Source: a virus
Direction: 5' to 3' (one strand)
Length of the DNA: 53,265 nucleotides
IMG/VR virus record: IMGVR_UViG_3300042374_000254
Coordinates: 1 to 53,265 of that record
A program made the translations under genes and the position numbers. Each line of letters begins with the position of its first letter. The stretch's first letter is position 1. The notes under the pieces are model-generated. The model was given only the letters and a program-made list of their open reading frames with translations. It did no database searches and was not told where the DNA came from. Positions 16,941 to 26,816 of the stretch are shown piece by piece.

Positions 16941-18692
16941 TTAGACACCATAAGTTTTGCGTGTTGCGTTGAAATTTTGTTGTATTTCTGCCACAGTCAA
17001 AGCTCTACTATAGGCTCTTGCAGTTGAAACGATTGCATTACTAGCATAATCTATACTCGCTGCACCAATATAATATGCAGATGTGTATTGTCTTAATTGC
17101 TTTGTTAATGTAGCGCTACTTTGTATGATACCATTAATATATAAATATCTCATTGAAGCTTCTACGTCTGCGACATATACGACATGATACCATGTATTTA
17201 ATGCTCCTGTGTATGTCATTCCTGTGTTCGTTGAATCGTTATACCATGTAATTATTCCAATAATATTATTACTTGCTTTATAATGCATTATACCTTCATG
17301 ATATCCTGAACGACCGAAAAGATAACCATCATATGCTCCCGGCGGAGTTCCTAATAATTTTATCCAGCATTCATATGTGTGAGTATTATTACTTAAAGAA
17401 TCTAAAGTAGAATTAGATACAGGAGTGATATATGGTCCTGCCGTATTTCCATTAAAATAAAATCCGCCACTATCAAACAAAACATTAGCGCCGTTTAAAT
17501 CAATATTATAGTTATTTCCGCTTATATCCAATAAACCTCCGCCGTTTGCAGCAGTATTTGCAGAACTAGTTCTACTTGTTAGAGTAAAATCTGTAGGAAA
17601 TGATTTTGCTTCTAATTGAACATTTGCAATTTCAATCCAAGTACCATTAGACCCTGCGTGAGTTAAATATGGATACTGAGTACTTCCCGCATGAGTAAAT
17701 TTAGCGCTATATTTATACCACCCAGTAGCAGCATCAATAGAATAAGATTTTATAGTTCCTAAATTTTGATGATTTATATTTAGCGTTGTCGTGATATTTG
17801 ATCTTGCCCAAAATGAAATTGTATAGACTACTCCATTTATAAGAGTATTCCAATTAGAGCTAAAAAAATCCATAGCGCCAGCCGCTGCCCTTGTTACTCT
17901 TAGAGGTATTGCGCTATAAGATGTACTTCCAGAAGAATAAATCACTGTTGAAGACTGAGTAACATAAGAATTTCCTGTTCCACTCCAAGATCCAAAAGTC
18001 CACCCATTCTGCGTTCCTCCAGAATCTGTTCCAGATATAGCAGAAGCAAAGTTTGCATTGTTCGTTATATTTGTGGTATTCTCTGGTCTTGCACTTAATT
18101 CATTTGCCATAGAAGCAAATGCCTTTGCATAAGAACCAGAATTAATCATTATATCTCTTATCCAAAATGGCTCACCGGGGTATATAGCAGATGATCCACT
18201 TGTCGTTCCATTCACTACTCTTACCATTTGGATTTGAACATAATTATAACCAGTACAAGTAAAATTTTCTCTTTTAATTGTTTGCCAAGTACCAGTGCCT
18301 GTTACACTTGCCGCAAATTCTTCTCCTTGTGGATAAATTCTAAATCCAAAAGTAAAAATAGAATCTTTTGGCAATAAAACTTTTGCAGAGAAGCTATAAA
18401 CACCGGGAGGTTGAAATCCACCATTGCCAGCTATAATACCGCAAGACGCCCAAAAACCGGGCGAAAACTGATATCCTCCTGCCAATGGAACTACTTTAAG
18501 AGCAGTATATCCAGTACTTGTATCTTTTGTTATTGTTGATACCCAATAAGAAGAAGCACTTTCGCAATTAGCAGTCACTACCCCAGCATAATTTGTAGCA
18601 GCTTCTCCTCTAAAGCTTTTCAAAAATTCACGGTTATAATATAACTGTAAATCTTTCTTTACTACTCCTCTGTTGCCGTGCTGAATGGACAT
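16941..18692 (-). CDS. LamG-domain tail/fibre protein with CBM-like modules
   Basis: The 583-residue product has two N-terminal beta-jelly-roll segments of carbohydrate-binding-module type. One is at about 30-190 (with FSAKVLLPKDSIFTFGFRIY and WQTIKRENFTCTG), the other at about 200-370 (TISFWARSNITTTLNI, WYKYSAKFTHAGS). A LamG domain follows at about 380-583 (THTYECWIKLLGTPP, NTWYHVVYVADVEA, RAYSRALTVAEIQQNFNAT). It is the first of the three LamG genes in transcription order. The combination suggests an adhesion protein binding several glycans. The assignment to a tail appendage is from domain content and neighbourhood, with no catalytic residues of a depolymerase seen. Confidence 0.78.
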   Translation of the reverse strand: MSIQHGNRGVVKKDLQLYYNREFLKSFRGEAATNYAGVVTANCESASSYWVSTITKDTSTGYTALKVVPLAGGYQFSPGFWASCGIIAGNGGFQPPGVYSFSAKVLLPKDSIFTFGFRIYPQGEEFAASVTGTGTWQTIKRENFTCTGYNYVQIQMVRVVNGTTSGSSAIYPGEPFWIRDIMINSGSYAKAFASMANELSARPENTTNITNNANFASAISGTDSGGTQNGWTFGSWSGTGNSYVTQSSTVIYSSGSTSYSAIPLRVTRAAAGAMDFFSSNWNTLINGVVYTISFWARSNITTTLNINHQNLGTIKSYSIDAATGWYKYSAKFTHAGSTQYPYLTHAGSNGTWIEIANVQLEAKSFPTDFTLTSRTSSANTAANGGGLLDISGNNYNIDLNGANVLFDSGGFYFNGNTAGPYITPVSNSTLDSLSNNTHTYECWIKLLGTPPGAYDGYLFGRSGYHEGIMHYKASNNIIGIITWYNDSTNTGMTYTGALNTWYHVVYVADVEASMRYLYINGIIQSSATLTKQLRQYTSAYYIGAASIDYASNAIVSTARAYSRALTVAEIQQNFNATRKTYGV

Positions 18693-18709
18693 ACTAAGTT
18701 ATTATACTT

Positions 18710-18985
18710 TTAATTTGAAGGTAAGAATACTTTTCCTACGATTGAATTATTTGAAGCTTTAAATTTTTGAATTGTATCATTTATTTGAGATTTTAATCTG
18801 TCAAATGCTAATTGACATATCTCTTCTTCGGATAACCCATTCGTTTCAGAAAACATTAAAACGCTTTCATAATTAACATGTTTCCCAAAAGATAAATCAG
18901 TGATTAAAAATCCTATCACAATAGAATTAGGGTTTGGCACTGGGCATAACTCGTATTTGTATATTTTGTATTCAATTTCTTGCAT
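18710..18985 (-). CDS. Small fibre-associated protein, possible assembly factor
   Basis: The 91-residue product (MQEIEYKIYKYELCPVPNPN...) has a beta N-terminal half and a helical C-terminal half with LSEEEICQLAFDRLKSQIND. It lies alone between the long fibre gene (6 nt upstream) and the first LamG gene. Small ORFs in such places are often fibre-assembly chaperones, and proteins with this beginning occur beside fibre genes in other phages as far as I recall. The evidence is positional only. Confidence 0.5.
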   Translation of the reverse strand: MQEIEYKIYKYELCPVPNPNSIVIGFLITDLSFGKHVNYESVLMFSETNGLSEEEICQLAFDRLKSQINDTIQKFKASNNSIVGKVFLPSN

Positions 18986-18991
18986 AAAATT

Positions 18992-21900
18992 TTATTTGAA
19001 TAATGGTATGTAAACTGTATCTGCGGGACTAAGCGCCCCAGTCTGTATTGGCATCCATCCAACGAAAGTTTTACCAGCAGTACCTCCTGCGGCTCCTGCA
19101 AGCATAGCAGATTCTACTCTCAGGACTGGATTAAGACCATCACCTTTAATATGAAGCCTTGCGGCGACGGGAGAAGCCCCAATTCCCACATTTCCATCAT
19201 AATTAAAATTAACAGTATTTATCCACGCATTTGAAGAGTTGTAAGCCCAAAGAGCTAAATTTGTACCTGCGGCATTTGGTTGAAAATTGTAAGCTCTACT
19301 ATTCGCTGCGTTTGCTAAATATAATGTAGAAGAGATTGAATCAGAGCCATTTTTTAGGACTCTCGCTCCAAGGTCTGCACCTCCTACTGTTAAAGTATTT
19401 GTAACTACAAAGCTGCCATCTGTTTTAAGTTGACTTGTTGACGATCTATAAATATTAGCCGCAGAATCTGCTCCAAAAGTTATACCACTTGCAGCCGATG
19501 TTGAACCGGCACCGCCAACACCTAAGATTGTAGCTGAATTCGACAAGCCTATTCCAACGGTTCCTGCAAAGAATCTATTTCCGGGTTGATAAACTTTTAT
19601 AACTTTCCATCCAGAAATACGACAAGCCCTTGTTCCAGTTCCTGCTGTGTAATTAAATAAAGCTAGAGGAGTCCAATATTTAGTACCTGCTTTAAATTGA
19701 CCAATTGTATTCGAAAATCCACCAATATATCCAGTTACTTTAATCCAGCTAGTACCGGGATTATAATTACTCATTACCCAATAACCATAAGAACCGGGAT
19801 TGCCTCCTAAGTTGCCAAAATTTTGATCTAAGTCTTGACTTCCCATGTAGTGGCCTTGAGCCGTTCCTACATTTTGTATCCAGCACTCCATGTAGAAAAC
19901 ATCATTAGTATCTACTGGAATATATGGGAAACCAGAACCATATGGTCCCCCAACATCAACTGAACCATTAATATAAATACAATAACCACCGGGAGCATCA
20001 GCCACTGCCTCCCAAGTGACATTAGAATTGTTAAAATATCTTTGAAGTTCAACTTGACTCCAAGTAGGATCTATTTCAAAGACGGTTTCTCCTGCGGCAT
20101 AATGTCCAACTGGATAAAGCTCAGTATTGTCAACCCTAGTATTTGTTCTTAAAATTCCCCCTCTAACATCTAATTTTTCAAATGGACTTGTAGTGGCTAT
20201 TCCAACATTTCCATTGCTTGCATCAATACGCATTCTTTCAGTTGAGCCACTAGCATAGAATCTTAAATGAGCCGCAGTAGCGCCGTTACTATTATAATTA
20301 ACATACATTCCATCCGTATTAACGGTAGATTCATTTCTAATAACTCTTATATTAGCGTATATATCATTAGCATTAGATGACGTATTTAATACTGAGACTG
20401 CTCCAAACCTTAGAATATTTGCAGAAGCAATACTCATGTCTCCACCAGAAACAACCAATCGATAAGCAGGATTTGTAATTCCAATACCTACATTGCCTAA
20501 GTTATCAATTCTTACTCTTTCTGTATGCTCAAGATCAAATGCAGAAGTATGCAATGCAATACCAACTTTTCTATTATAACCAGCACCACCAGCAACATCT
20601 TCTTCTGAAACAGCATATATAGCAGCAGTTTTTGAATTAGTATTTGGACTATCAATACTACCATTTAATTTAATACCCCATTTTGCATTATTATTTGAAT
20701 TAGAAGCTGGAACAGCATTAAATGGAGCAGTTAATATTAAGAAATCATTAACCCTACCAGCATTCATGTATGCATTAGCAGATGCAGTATCTAATTGTAT
20801 TCTAGAACCTGTAGGAGTAGTTTCTACAACATGTAATTTACTTGTAGGAGTAGATATATTTATACCAAAATTTCCACCATTCTTTAATGTAACTTGTTGA
20901 GATCCAGATCCTGCTGCGCCGAGTATTACATCTCCACCATTTGTATGTAGACGAACATCATTTGTTCCAGCCGCTCTTCTTATTCCATGAGATTGATTGC
21001 CTAAGAAAAATCCTCCTTCTACGGAATTGCTATTTACATCAGACACAACAAAGCCTCTAACATCTAATTTTTGAGAAGGCGTTGATGCTCCAATTCCTAC
21101 ATCTCCAGCAGTAGTGATATTAAATCTATTTGCAACACCATTAGCATGAAATGCGAAACCTCCATTGCTACTATACAAATTCATCGAATCTGCGCCACCC
21201 CAACTTGTACTGCTTCTATTTTTAAAGAACTGAGCATTACCATTGCTAGTGGTCCAAACTATATTTGTAAATAATGTATTATTAGTACTACCTAAAATTA
21301 ATCCAAATGCAGTTTGATTATTATAAAACCTAACTGCGTCTTGATTTGTGCCATATACATCTAATTTATATTGAGGATCTGTACTACCTATGCCAACATT
21401 ACCAGCACTAGTTATGCGCATCTTTTCTGTTGGCAAAGTGTTTGTAGCATTAGTTGCAAATACCAAAGATTGACAATTATCACCTGCGCCTCCTAAGTCT
21501 ATTCTTCCTCCAATGTAAGAATAAGCATTTGAATTAGTTGTTGTGTTAGTGAACGCAAGCACAGAAGCAGTATTAAAAACATTAGATCCAGCGGTGCTGC
21601 GCATCCTTGTAATTATATTAACTGCGGCATTTGTTCCAGCCCCAACAATATCTAATTCGTATTCAGGATTATTTGTTCCTAATCCTATCTTATTGTTAGC
21701 CAAAACAAAATCATTCGCACCATACTGACCCATTACAATTCTGTCATCTGCGAATACTTCAAGCACAGGCAAACCTGCGCTATTATTTACAGACATTAAT
21801 GAATCAGACAAGTCATCAACAACTGAGAAAAGTATTCCATTTGTACCATCTGCTCTAAGAACAGTTTCGCCAGCTACTGAAGAAACCACATGAAGCTTGC

Positions 21901-24900
21901 CGCTCGGAACATTTGTTCCTATTCCAACATAACCTCCTTGATTGAATCTAATTGCTGATAACCAAGCATTTCCTGCGACATTTCCTACATTAATATCAAT
22001 AGGATTAGTAAAAGCATTAGAGTATAGATTACTATTAAATTGAATATAATCTAAAGACCTTATGCGCCCAGCCGCTAAAAATCCACCATCTGTTCTAATA
22101 GAAGCACTTGAATCTCTATAAAGATTTGCAGAAGCATCTCCACCAAATGTTAGACCACTCGCAGCAGTTGTAGAACCAGCGTTACCAACAGACAATAAAG
22201 TAGTGGGTGTATTAGTTCCTATACCAACTAAACCAGCAGCAGTAATACGAATTCTTTCAGCGCCATTAGTTCCAATAGGCATGACGTTTGCTGCATTTAG
22301 CACCAAATTACCACCCATTCTTATTTGAGTGTTTGCGCTTGGGCCTTGGATCGTACTCTCGTCTTGAGACAAGAGAATCGCAGCTACACCAGCAGCGTTA
22401 CTTTGTACAATTTGTAATCTAGCTGTAGGATTAGTAATTCCTACACCTACATAACCCACAGCATCAATAACCATCCTTGTTACTCCGCTTGTGCCAAGTG
22501 AAAGAGGCTGACCGAGTATTGTTTGTAATTTAACTTGATAGTTGGTTCCATCTCTTACAGTAGAAAACTCTCCTAAAGCAGTTCCCAATTCGCTCAATCT
22601 AAAACTTACTTTATTAGCAGCAGAAACTCCATTGCTTGCGATATTCGCTAGTATATTTTCGCCGCTATTTAAGTTAACTTGCAGTTTGTCTCCGGGATTA
22701 CTTGTACCAATACCTACGTTTCTGGTGCTATTGATTACCATTGCTGGAGAAGCGGTAGGAATTCCAACGTCAATACCCGCTACATTATTACTAGTAGCTG
22801 TCCAAAACCACAACTCTCCTCCATGCCAGTTAGCGTCAACTACTTGAGAACGTCTTCTACCGGCAATTACAGCAGTAGCTTGAGAGTAGTTTGATGAATT
22901 TGACTTGCTTCCAAATACTAATGCAGGAGAAAATGTATCATTTGTATTTGAATCATTGTGAAGAATGATTCCAAGTTGTTTTGGCTGAGTAGTAGCGGTA
23001 TTATCAGAGTAGCTTACAACCAATGCTCTGGTCATAGAGTTACCTTGCAATTCTCCGGGATTAAAATTTAAATATCTAGCATTTGGAATTGTTACATCTC
23101 CATTAACATGGAGCGCAAATTTAGGAGCAGTATTTGAAATACCAATATTAGCACCTGAACCTACATATAAATCAATACCTCCTATTGGATTCGTAAAGGA
23201 AATATTATTGGTTCCAATTCTCATCGCTGGACCATTATGTGTTCCAACTAGCCAAGTACTTCCTAATGAATTAAATAAAGCAGAACCTCCTAATACAGAA
23301 GCATTATTCCATCCTCCCGCAGTTGTATATGGCACATAGCTTAAACTATTTGCAGCATCACCTGCCATTAGTGATTTATTATTATTTGCTGTTGCTCCTC
23401 CATATACTTGCAATGTCGCACCGGGATTATTTGTGCCTATGCCAACGTTTCCTATATTATTAATCCTTAATCTTTCAACACCGCTGGTATAAAATCTTGT
23501 ATTACCATGTGTAAAACTAGCATTGTTTTTTGTTAATTGTCCTATTTCTAGAGACCCACCAGCTACACCAACAGTACCGGGAGTATAAGCTATTCCTACT
23601 TGACTATCCCAATCCCAATCTTTACTTATTAATATTGTGCTTGTGGCATTATTTCCCATCATCCACAAATTACCATCATTGTATCCTAATAAATCAAACC
23701 CATTGTATCTTACGCGTTCATTTCCTTGCGTTAATTTAGCAACTACAGCATTAGATGTTCCAGCAGCTATTTCAAGTTTATAACTAGGATTTGTTAATCC
23801 AATACCAACATTTCCACCGCTTGCAATATAAACAGTATTACCTCCTATATTATCAGTAAACTGAATACCATTTGCTCTACCATATAATTGACCAGCAAAA
23901 GTATTAGTTCCACCATTAAACAAGGCAAATCCATAACCATTAGCAGGTCCAATTTGCCCAACTCCAGTAACTCTTAAAGCTCCAGCTACTTCTAATTTTA
24001 CAACTGGACCTGTAGTGCCAATACCCACATTTCCATTTTCATTTGTATATATTTGTTTTGTATTTGCGGAAGTTGCAATTTGATAAGTATAAGGCTGACT
24101 CCACGAACTTGATGATAAAACAAACTCATTAGGTGATGGACCGTTTACTGTTACAACAATATTATTAGCGTAACCAGTACCATAACCACCATTTATAGCG
24201 CCATTAGTTTTTAAAACTAAAGATGGCGTTCCATATTGACTAGTGCTAGAATTAGATAATGCTAAAAGAGTAACGTCATCATTACTGCAATTATAAGTGG
24301 CGCATTCTAAAAGTTTTACATTAATCCATGTTTCATTTGGTCGATAAGAAAGATGGCAACTAGCCAAAAATGTTCCTGCCCAAACGAGGTTTCCACCATT
24401 TACTGAAACTTGTATCAACTGACTAGAATAAGAAGCATTTCCTAATACTACTGTATATTGACCCCAGTTAGCATTAGTTGATTTAGAAAGAGAAGAATAA
24501 TAAGCAGAATTAGAATTATAAATTAATCCTGCGACGTTAAGAGATCCATCTGTTTTAATGGTATCTTCGGCAGCGCGATAAAGGTTTGCTTGAGGATCTG
24601 CTCCGAAAGTTATTCCACTTGCTGCGGTTGTTGAACCTGCGCCACCAACTCCAATAAGACTATCAGGACTTAACAATCCTACTCCTAAGCGACCAGCGGC
24701 AGTAAGGATCATTTTAAATGTTTGATTTGGTCTAAAGAACAAATCATTATTACCAATTGTATCAATAAATCCTTGACCATCCCATCTGATTATTTCTCCA
24801 CCAGAAATTCTAATACTTCCAGCAACATGGAGTCTATCAGAAGGATTTCTTATTCCTATACCAATGTTCCCACCAAGGGGATTTAATAATAATGGCCTTG

Positions 24901-26812
24901 CAGTGCTGCTAAGAGTTCTTACTTGTTGCCATATACCATAAGGAGAAGTATCATCTGATCCAAATGCTATCTGACCATTTTCACTACGAATAATTGCAGC
25001 AGCGGGTTTATTCCAAGTTAAAGAAGGAGGATATAAAACAGTATCTAAGACATGAAGCCTTCCGCTTGGATCATTAGTATTTATTCCTAATCTTGCTTGG
25101 TCAGTTAAAATCATTAATGTCGCAGAATCAGCAGCATTTTGCCAAAATATTGATCCACTAACATTAGTATTATAGAAAAAAGTATTGGCTGAAGCGGTTG
25201 CAAACCAAGGCTTGAGGACTCCACCGGGAGTTCTAGTATAAGCACCATAAGAGTTATTTATACCAGCAATTATTGCACCATTTACATCTAATTTTTGAGA
25301 AGGAGTCGTTACTCCCATTCCAATATTACCATTGCTAATAATAGACATAGCAACTGTGCTATTATTAACAAGAAAATGCATAGGATCTGATGTGACCTGT
25401 CTAACATAAGCACCAGAACCAGCAAGAGAAGAACCTTCGTAATATCCTAAAAGCAAACCATAACCACCATTTCTATTCGCAGCAAACCATTTTTCTGTTC
25501 CCGGTCCAGTTGAACTTATTTGTATAGGTACATTACCATCAGACAATGATCCATTGCCTACAGAAAGGAGAGCTAATGGATTCGTTGTCCCTATTCCAAT
25601 TTTACCATCATATTGAAAGTATGCAATTGTAGCTGCATCAGAAGAATTTTTTATTGATAAAGCAGACAAAGTGGCATCATGCATTCCAAAACTCATGTTA
25701 TATGATGAACCTCTATTGAATCTAATTCTAGATGCAGAGCTATATAAATCCAATAGTGCAGCAGGATTTGTTGTTCCTATTCCTATATTTCCATCAGAAC
25801 CAATTACCATTTGCGGTGAAGCTTCAGGAGTTCCACCGCCATCAACTTTAGTATAAAAATATAATTTACCACCAGCAATTGTGCCATTAGTTCCACCTTG
25901 AATAGCCTTAATAGCAGCTATTTGTAAATGTGCATCTGTTTGTCCTCTTGCTCTTGTAAAATAAATGCCACCTACTCCAGAGCCGTCTCCTGAATTATTT
26001 GAGATTAGATTTATATCTGCTTCATTTGTTTCAGAATATAAGTCTAAAAATTTAGCACTAGGATTTGGTCTAAAATAAGTAGCATTGCTATTTATTAAAG
26101 ATCCCGGATTACTTATTCCAATGCCAAGATCACCAGCAGCATCAATTCTGACTAACTCTGTATTGAATCGTGTAAATATATGTGCAGCAGAAGCTGCGGC
26201 AGTATTACCTGCATCTACCCTGTAAGTCATTACAGAGTTATTGTTTGATATACTATTAGTATATAATGCGTCATCTATAATTGTTATCGTAGTCGCGGCA
26301 GATCCAGAGACGAGCATGGAACCAGAGACATGCAGTTTAGATGCGGGATTTGTTACTCCTAGACCCACATCACCAGCAGCAGTTATACGCGCAACTTCAA
26401 CAGGACTTGTAGCATTAGTTAAAAACCTAATTCCATCGCGTGATTGAGAAGCTATTTCTAAACCCAAATAAGCTGTGGCACTCGTCCTCGCAAGACGTAT
26501 GTAAGCGGAAGCATTAGCAGTGCTATTATTTAATTGAAAATTATAACCGCAATAACCCACATTTGAAGTCGCATCTCCAGATACGTTGTATCCAAAAGCA
26601 TTTGTATTTGTGCTAATCGTCCCTAAATTTAAATCAAATGGATAATTTGGACCAGTAGTCCCTACGCCAAAATAACCCGCAGGAGTAATGTAAAGTCTAT
26701 TAGCATTATTTGTCTTCAATGACATTGCTTGGCTATCAGATGTCCTGATAACTAGCGTTCCTGCTGTTGAATTTACATCGTTTGACGCTGGTGTAATTAC
26801 GATATCGCCCAT
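18992..26812 (-). CDS. Giant tail fibre protein 1, NVGIGTTNP repeats
   Basis: This 2606-residue protein consists mostly of beta-repeat modules punctuated by NVGIG-T-NP-(x3)-KL-V signatures at intervals of roughly 60-120 residues, typical of trimeric beta-helical phage fibres. Two segments break the pattern: about 768-925 (a beta module with WINVKLLECATYNCSNDD) and about 2228-2414, a CBM-like jelly-roll (VFYMECWIQNVG, WIKVTGYIGGF, RISGWKVIKVY). Three copies of a 40-residue module around GSTSAASGITFGAD lie at nt 24550-24670, 22090-22210 and 19400-19520. The C-terminus has no S74 chaperone and ends with IQTGALSPADTVYIPLFK. It follows 4 nt after the second giant fibre gene, so the two are one transcript. 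Host-recognition or adhesion is inferred from the architecture. Confidence 0.85.
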   Translation of the reverse strand: MGDIVITPASNDVNSTAGTLVIRTSDSQAMSLKTNNANRLYITPAGYFGVGTTGPNYPFDLNLGTISTNTNAFGYNVSGDATSNVGYCGYNFQLNNSTANASAYIRLARTSATAYLGLEIASQSRDGIRFLTNATSPVEVARITAAGDVGLGVTNPASKLHVSGSMLVSGSAATTITIIDDALYTNSISNNNSVMTYRVDAGNTAAASAAHIFTRFNTELVRIDAAGDLGIGISNPGSLINSNATYFRPNPSAKFLDLYSETNEADINLISNNSGDGSGVGGIYFTRARGQTDAHLQIAAIKAIQGGTNGTIAGGKLYFYTKVDGGGTPEASPQMVIGSDGNIGIGTTNPAALLDLYSSASRIRFNRGSSYNMSFGMHDATLSALSIKNSSDAATIAYFQYDGKIGIGTTNPLALLSVGNGSLSDGNVPIQISSTGPGTEKWFAANRNGGYGLLLGYYEGSSLAGSGAYVRQVTSDPMHFLVNNSTVAMSIISNGNIGMGVTTPSQKLDVNGAIIAGINNSYGAYTRTPGGVLKPWFATASANTFFYNTNVSGSIFWQNAADSATLMILTDQARLGINTNDPSGRLHVLDTVLYPPSLTWNKPAAAIIRSENGQIAFGSDDTSPYGIWQQVRTLSSTARPLLLNPLGGNIGIGIRNPSDRLHVAGSIRISGGEIIRWDGQGFIDTIGNNDLFFRPNQTFKMILTAAGRLGVGLLSPDSLIGVGGAGSTTAASGITFGADPQANLYRAAEDTIKTDGSLNVAGLIYNSNSAYYSSLSKSTNANWGQYTVVLGNASYSSQLIQVSVNGGNLVWAGTFLASCHLSYRPNETWINVKLLECATYNCSNDDVTLLALSNSSTSQYGTPSLVLKTNGAINGGYGTGYANNIVVTVNGPSPNEFVLSSSSWSQPYTYQIATSANTKQIYTNENGNVGIGTTGPVVKLEVAGALRVTGVGQIGPANGYGFALFNGGTNTFAGQLYGRANGIQFTDNIGGNTVYIASGGNVGIGLTNPSYKLEIAAGTSNAVVAKLTQGNERVRYNGFDLLGYNDGNLWMMGNNATSTILISKDWDWDSQVGIAYTPGTVGVAGGSLEIGQLTKNNASFTHGNTRFYTSGVERLRINNIGNVGIGTNNPGATLQVYGGATANNNKSLMAGDAANSLSYVPYTTAGGWNNASVLGGSALFNSLGSTWLVGTHNGPAMRIGTNNISFTNPIGGIDLYVGSGANIGISNTAPKFALHVNGDVTIPNARYLNFNPGELQGNSMTRALVVSYSDNTATTQPKQLGIILHNDSNTNDTFSPALVFGSKSNSSNYSQATAVIAGRRRSQVVDANWHGGELWFWTATSNNVAGIDVGIPTASPAMVINSTRNVGIGTSNPGDKLQVNLNSGENILANIASNGVSAANKVSFRLSELGTALGEFSTVRDGTNYQVKLQTILGQPLSLGTSGVTRMVIDAVGYVGVGITNPTARLQIVQSNAAGVAAILLSQDESTIQGPSANTQIRMGGNLVLNAANVMPIGTNGAERIRITAAGLVGIGTNTPTTLLSVGNAGSTTAASGLTFGGDASANLYRDSSASIRTDGGFLAAGRIRSLDYIQFNSNLYSNAFTNPIDINVGNVAGNAWLSAIRFNQGGYVGIGTNVPSGKLHVVSSVAGETVLRADGTNGILFSVVDDLSDSLMSVNNSAGLPVLEVFADDRIVMGQYGANDFVLANNKIGLGTNNPEYELDIVGAGTNAAVNIITRMRSTAGSNVFNTASVLAFTNTTTNSNAYSYIGGRIDLGGAGDNCQSLVFATNATNTLPTEKMRITSAGNVGIGSTDPQYKLDVYGTNQDAVRFYNNQTAFGLILGSTNNTLFTNIVWTTSNGNAQFFKNRSSTSWGGADSMNLYSSNGGFAFHANGVANRFNITTAGDVGIGASTPSQKLDVRGFVVSDVNSNSVEGGFFLGNQSHGIRRAAGTNDVRLHTNGGDVILGAAGSGSQQVTLKNGGNFGINISTPTSKLHVVETTPTGSRIQLDTASANAYMNAGRVNDFLILTAPFNAVPASNSNNNAKWGIKLNGSIDSPNTNSKTAAIYAVSEEDVAGGAGYNRKVGIALHTSAFDLEHTERVRIDNLGNVGIGITNPAYRLVVSGGDMSIASANILRFGAVSVLNTSSNANDIYANIRVIRNESTVNTDGMYVNYNSNGATAAHLRFYASGSTERMRIDASNGNVGIATTSPFEKLDVRGGILRTNTRVDNTELYPVGHYAAGETVFEIDPTWSQVELQRYFNNSNVTWEAVADAPGGYCIYINGSVDVGGPYGSGFPYIPVDTNDVFYMECWIQNVGTAQGHYMGSQDLDQNFGNLGGNPGSYGYWVMSNYNPGTSWIKVTGYIGGFSNTIGQFKAGTKYWTPLALFNYTAGTGTRACRISGWKVIKVYQPGNRFFAGTVGIGLSNSATILGVGGAGSTSAASGITFGADSAANIYRSSTSQLKTDGSFVVTNTLTVGGADLGARVLKNGSDSISSTLYLANAANSRAYNFQPNAAGTNLALWAYNSSNAWINTVNFNYDGNVGIGASPVAARLHIKGDGLNPVLRVESAMLAGAAGGTAGKTFVGWMPIQTGALSPADTVYIPLFK

Positions 26813-26816
26813 ATTT

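Noticed and set aside
12781-18692. Diversity-generating retroelement acting on LamG or Ig genes
   Set aside because: No reverse transcriptase or template repeat is present in the window.
22542-22847. Plus-strand ORFs inside the giant fibre genes (also near 29011, 30513, 32245, 34123)
   Set aside because: They are shadows of repeated fibre codons on the other strand and have no family resemblance.
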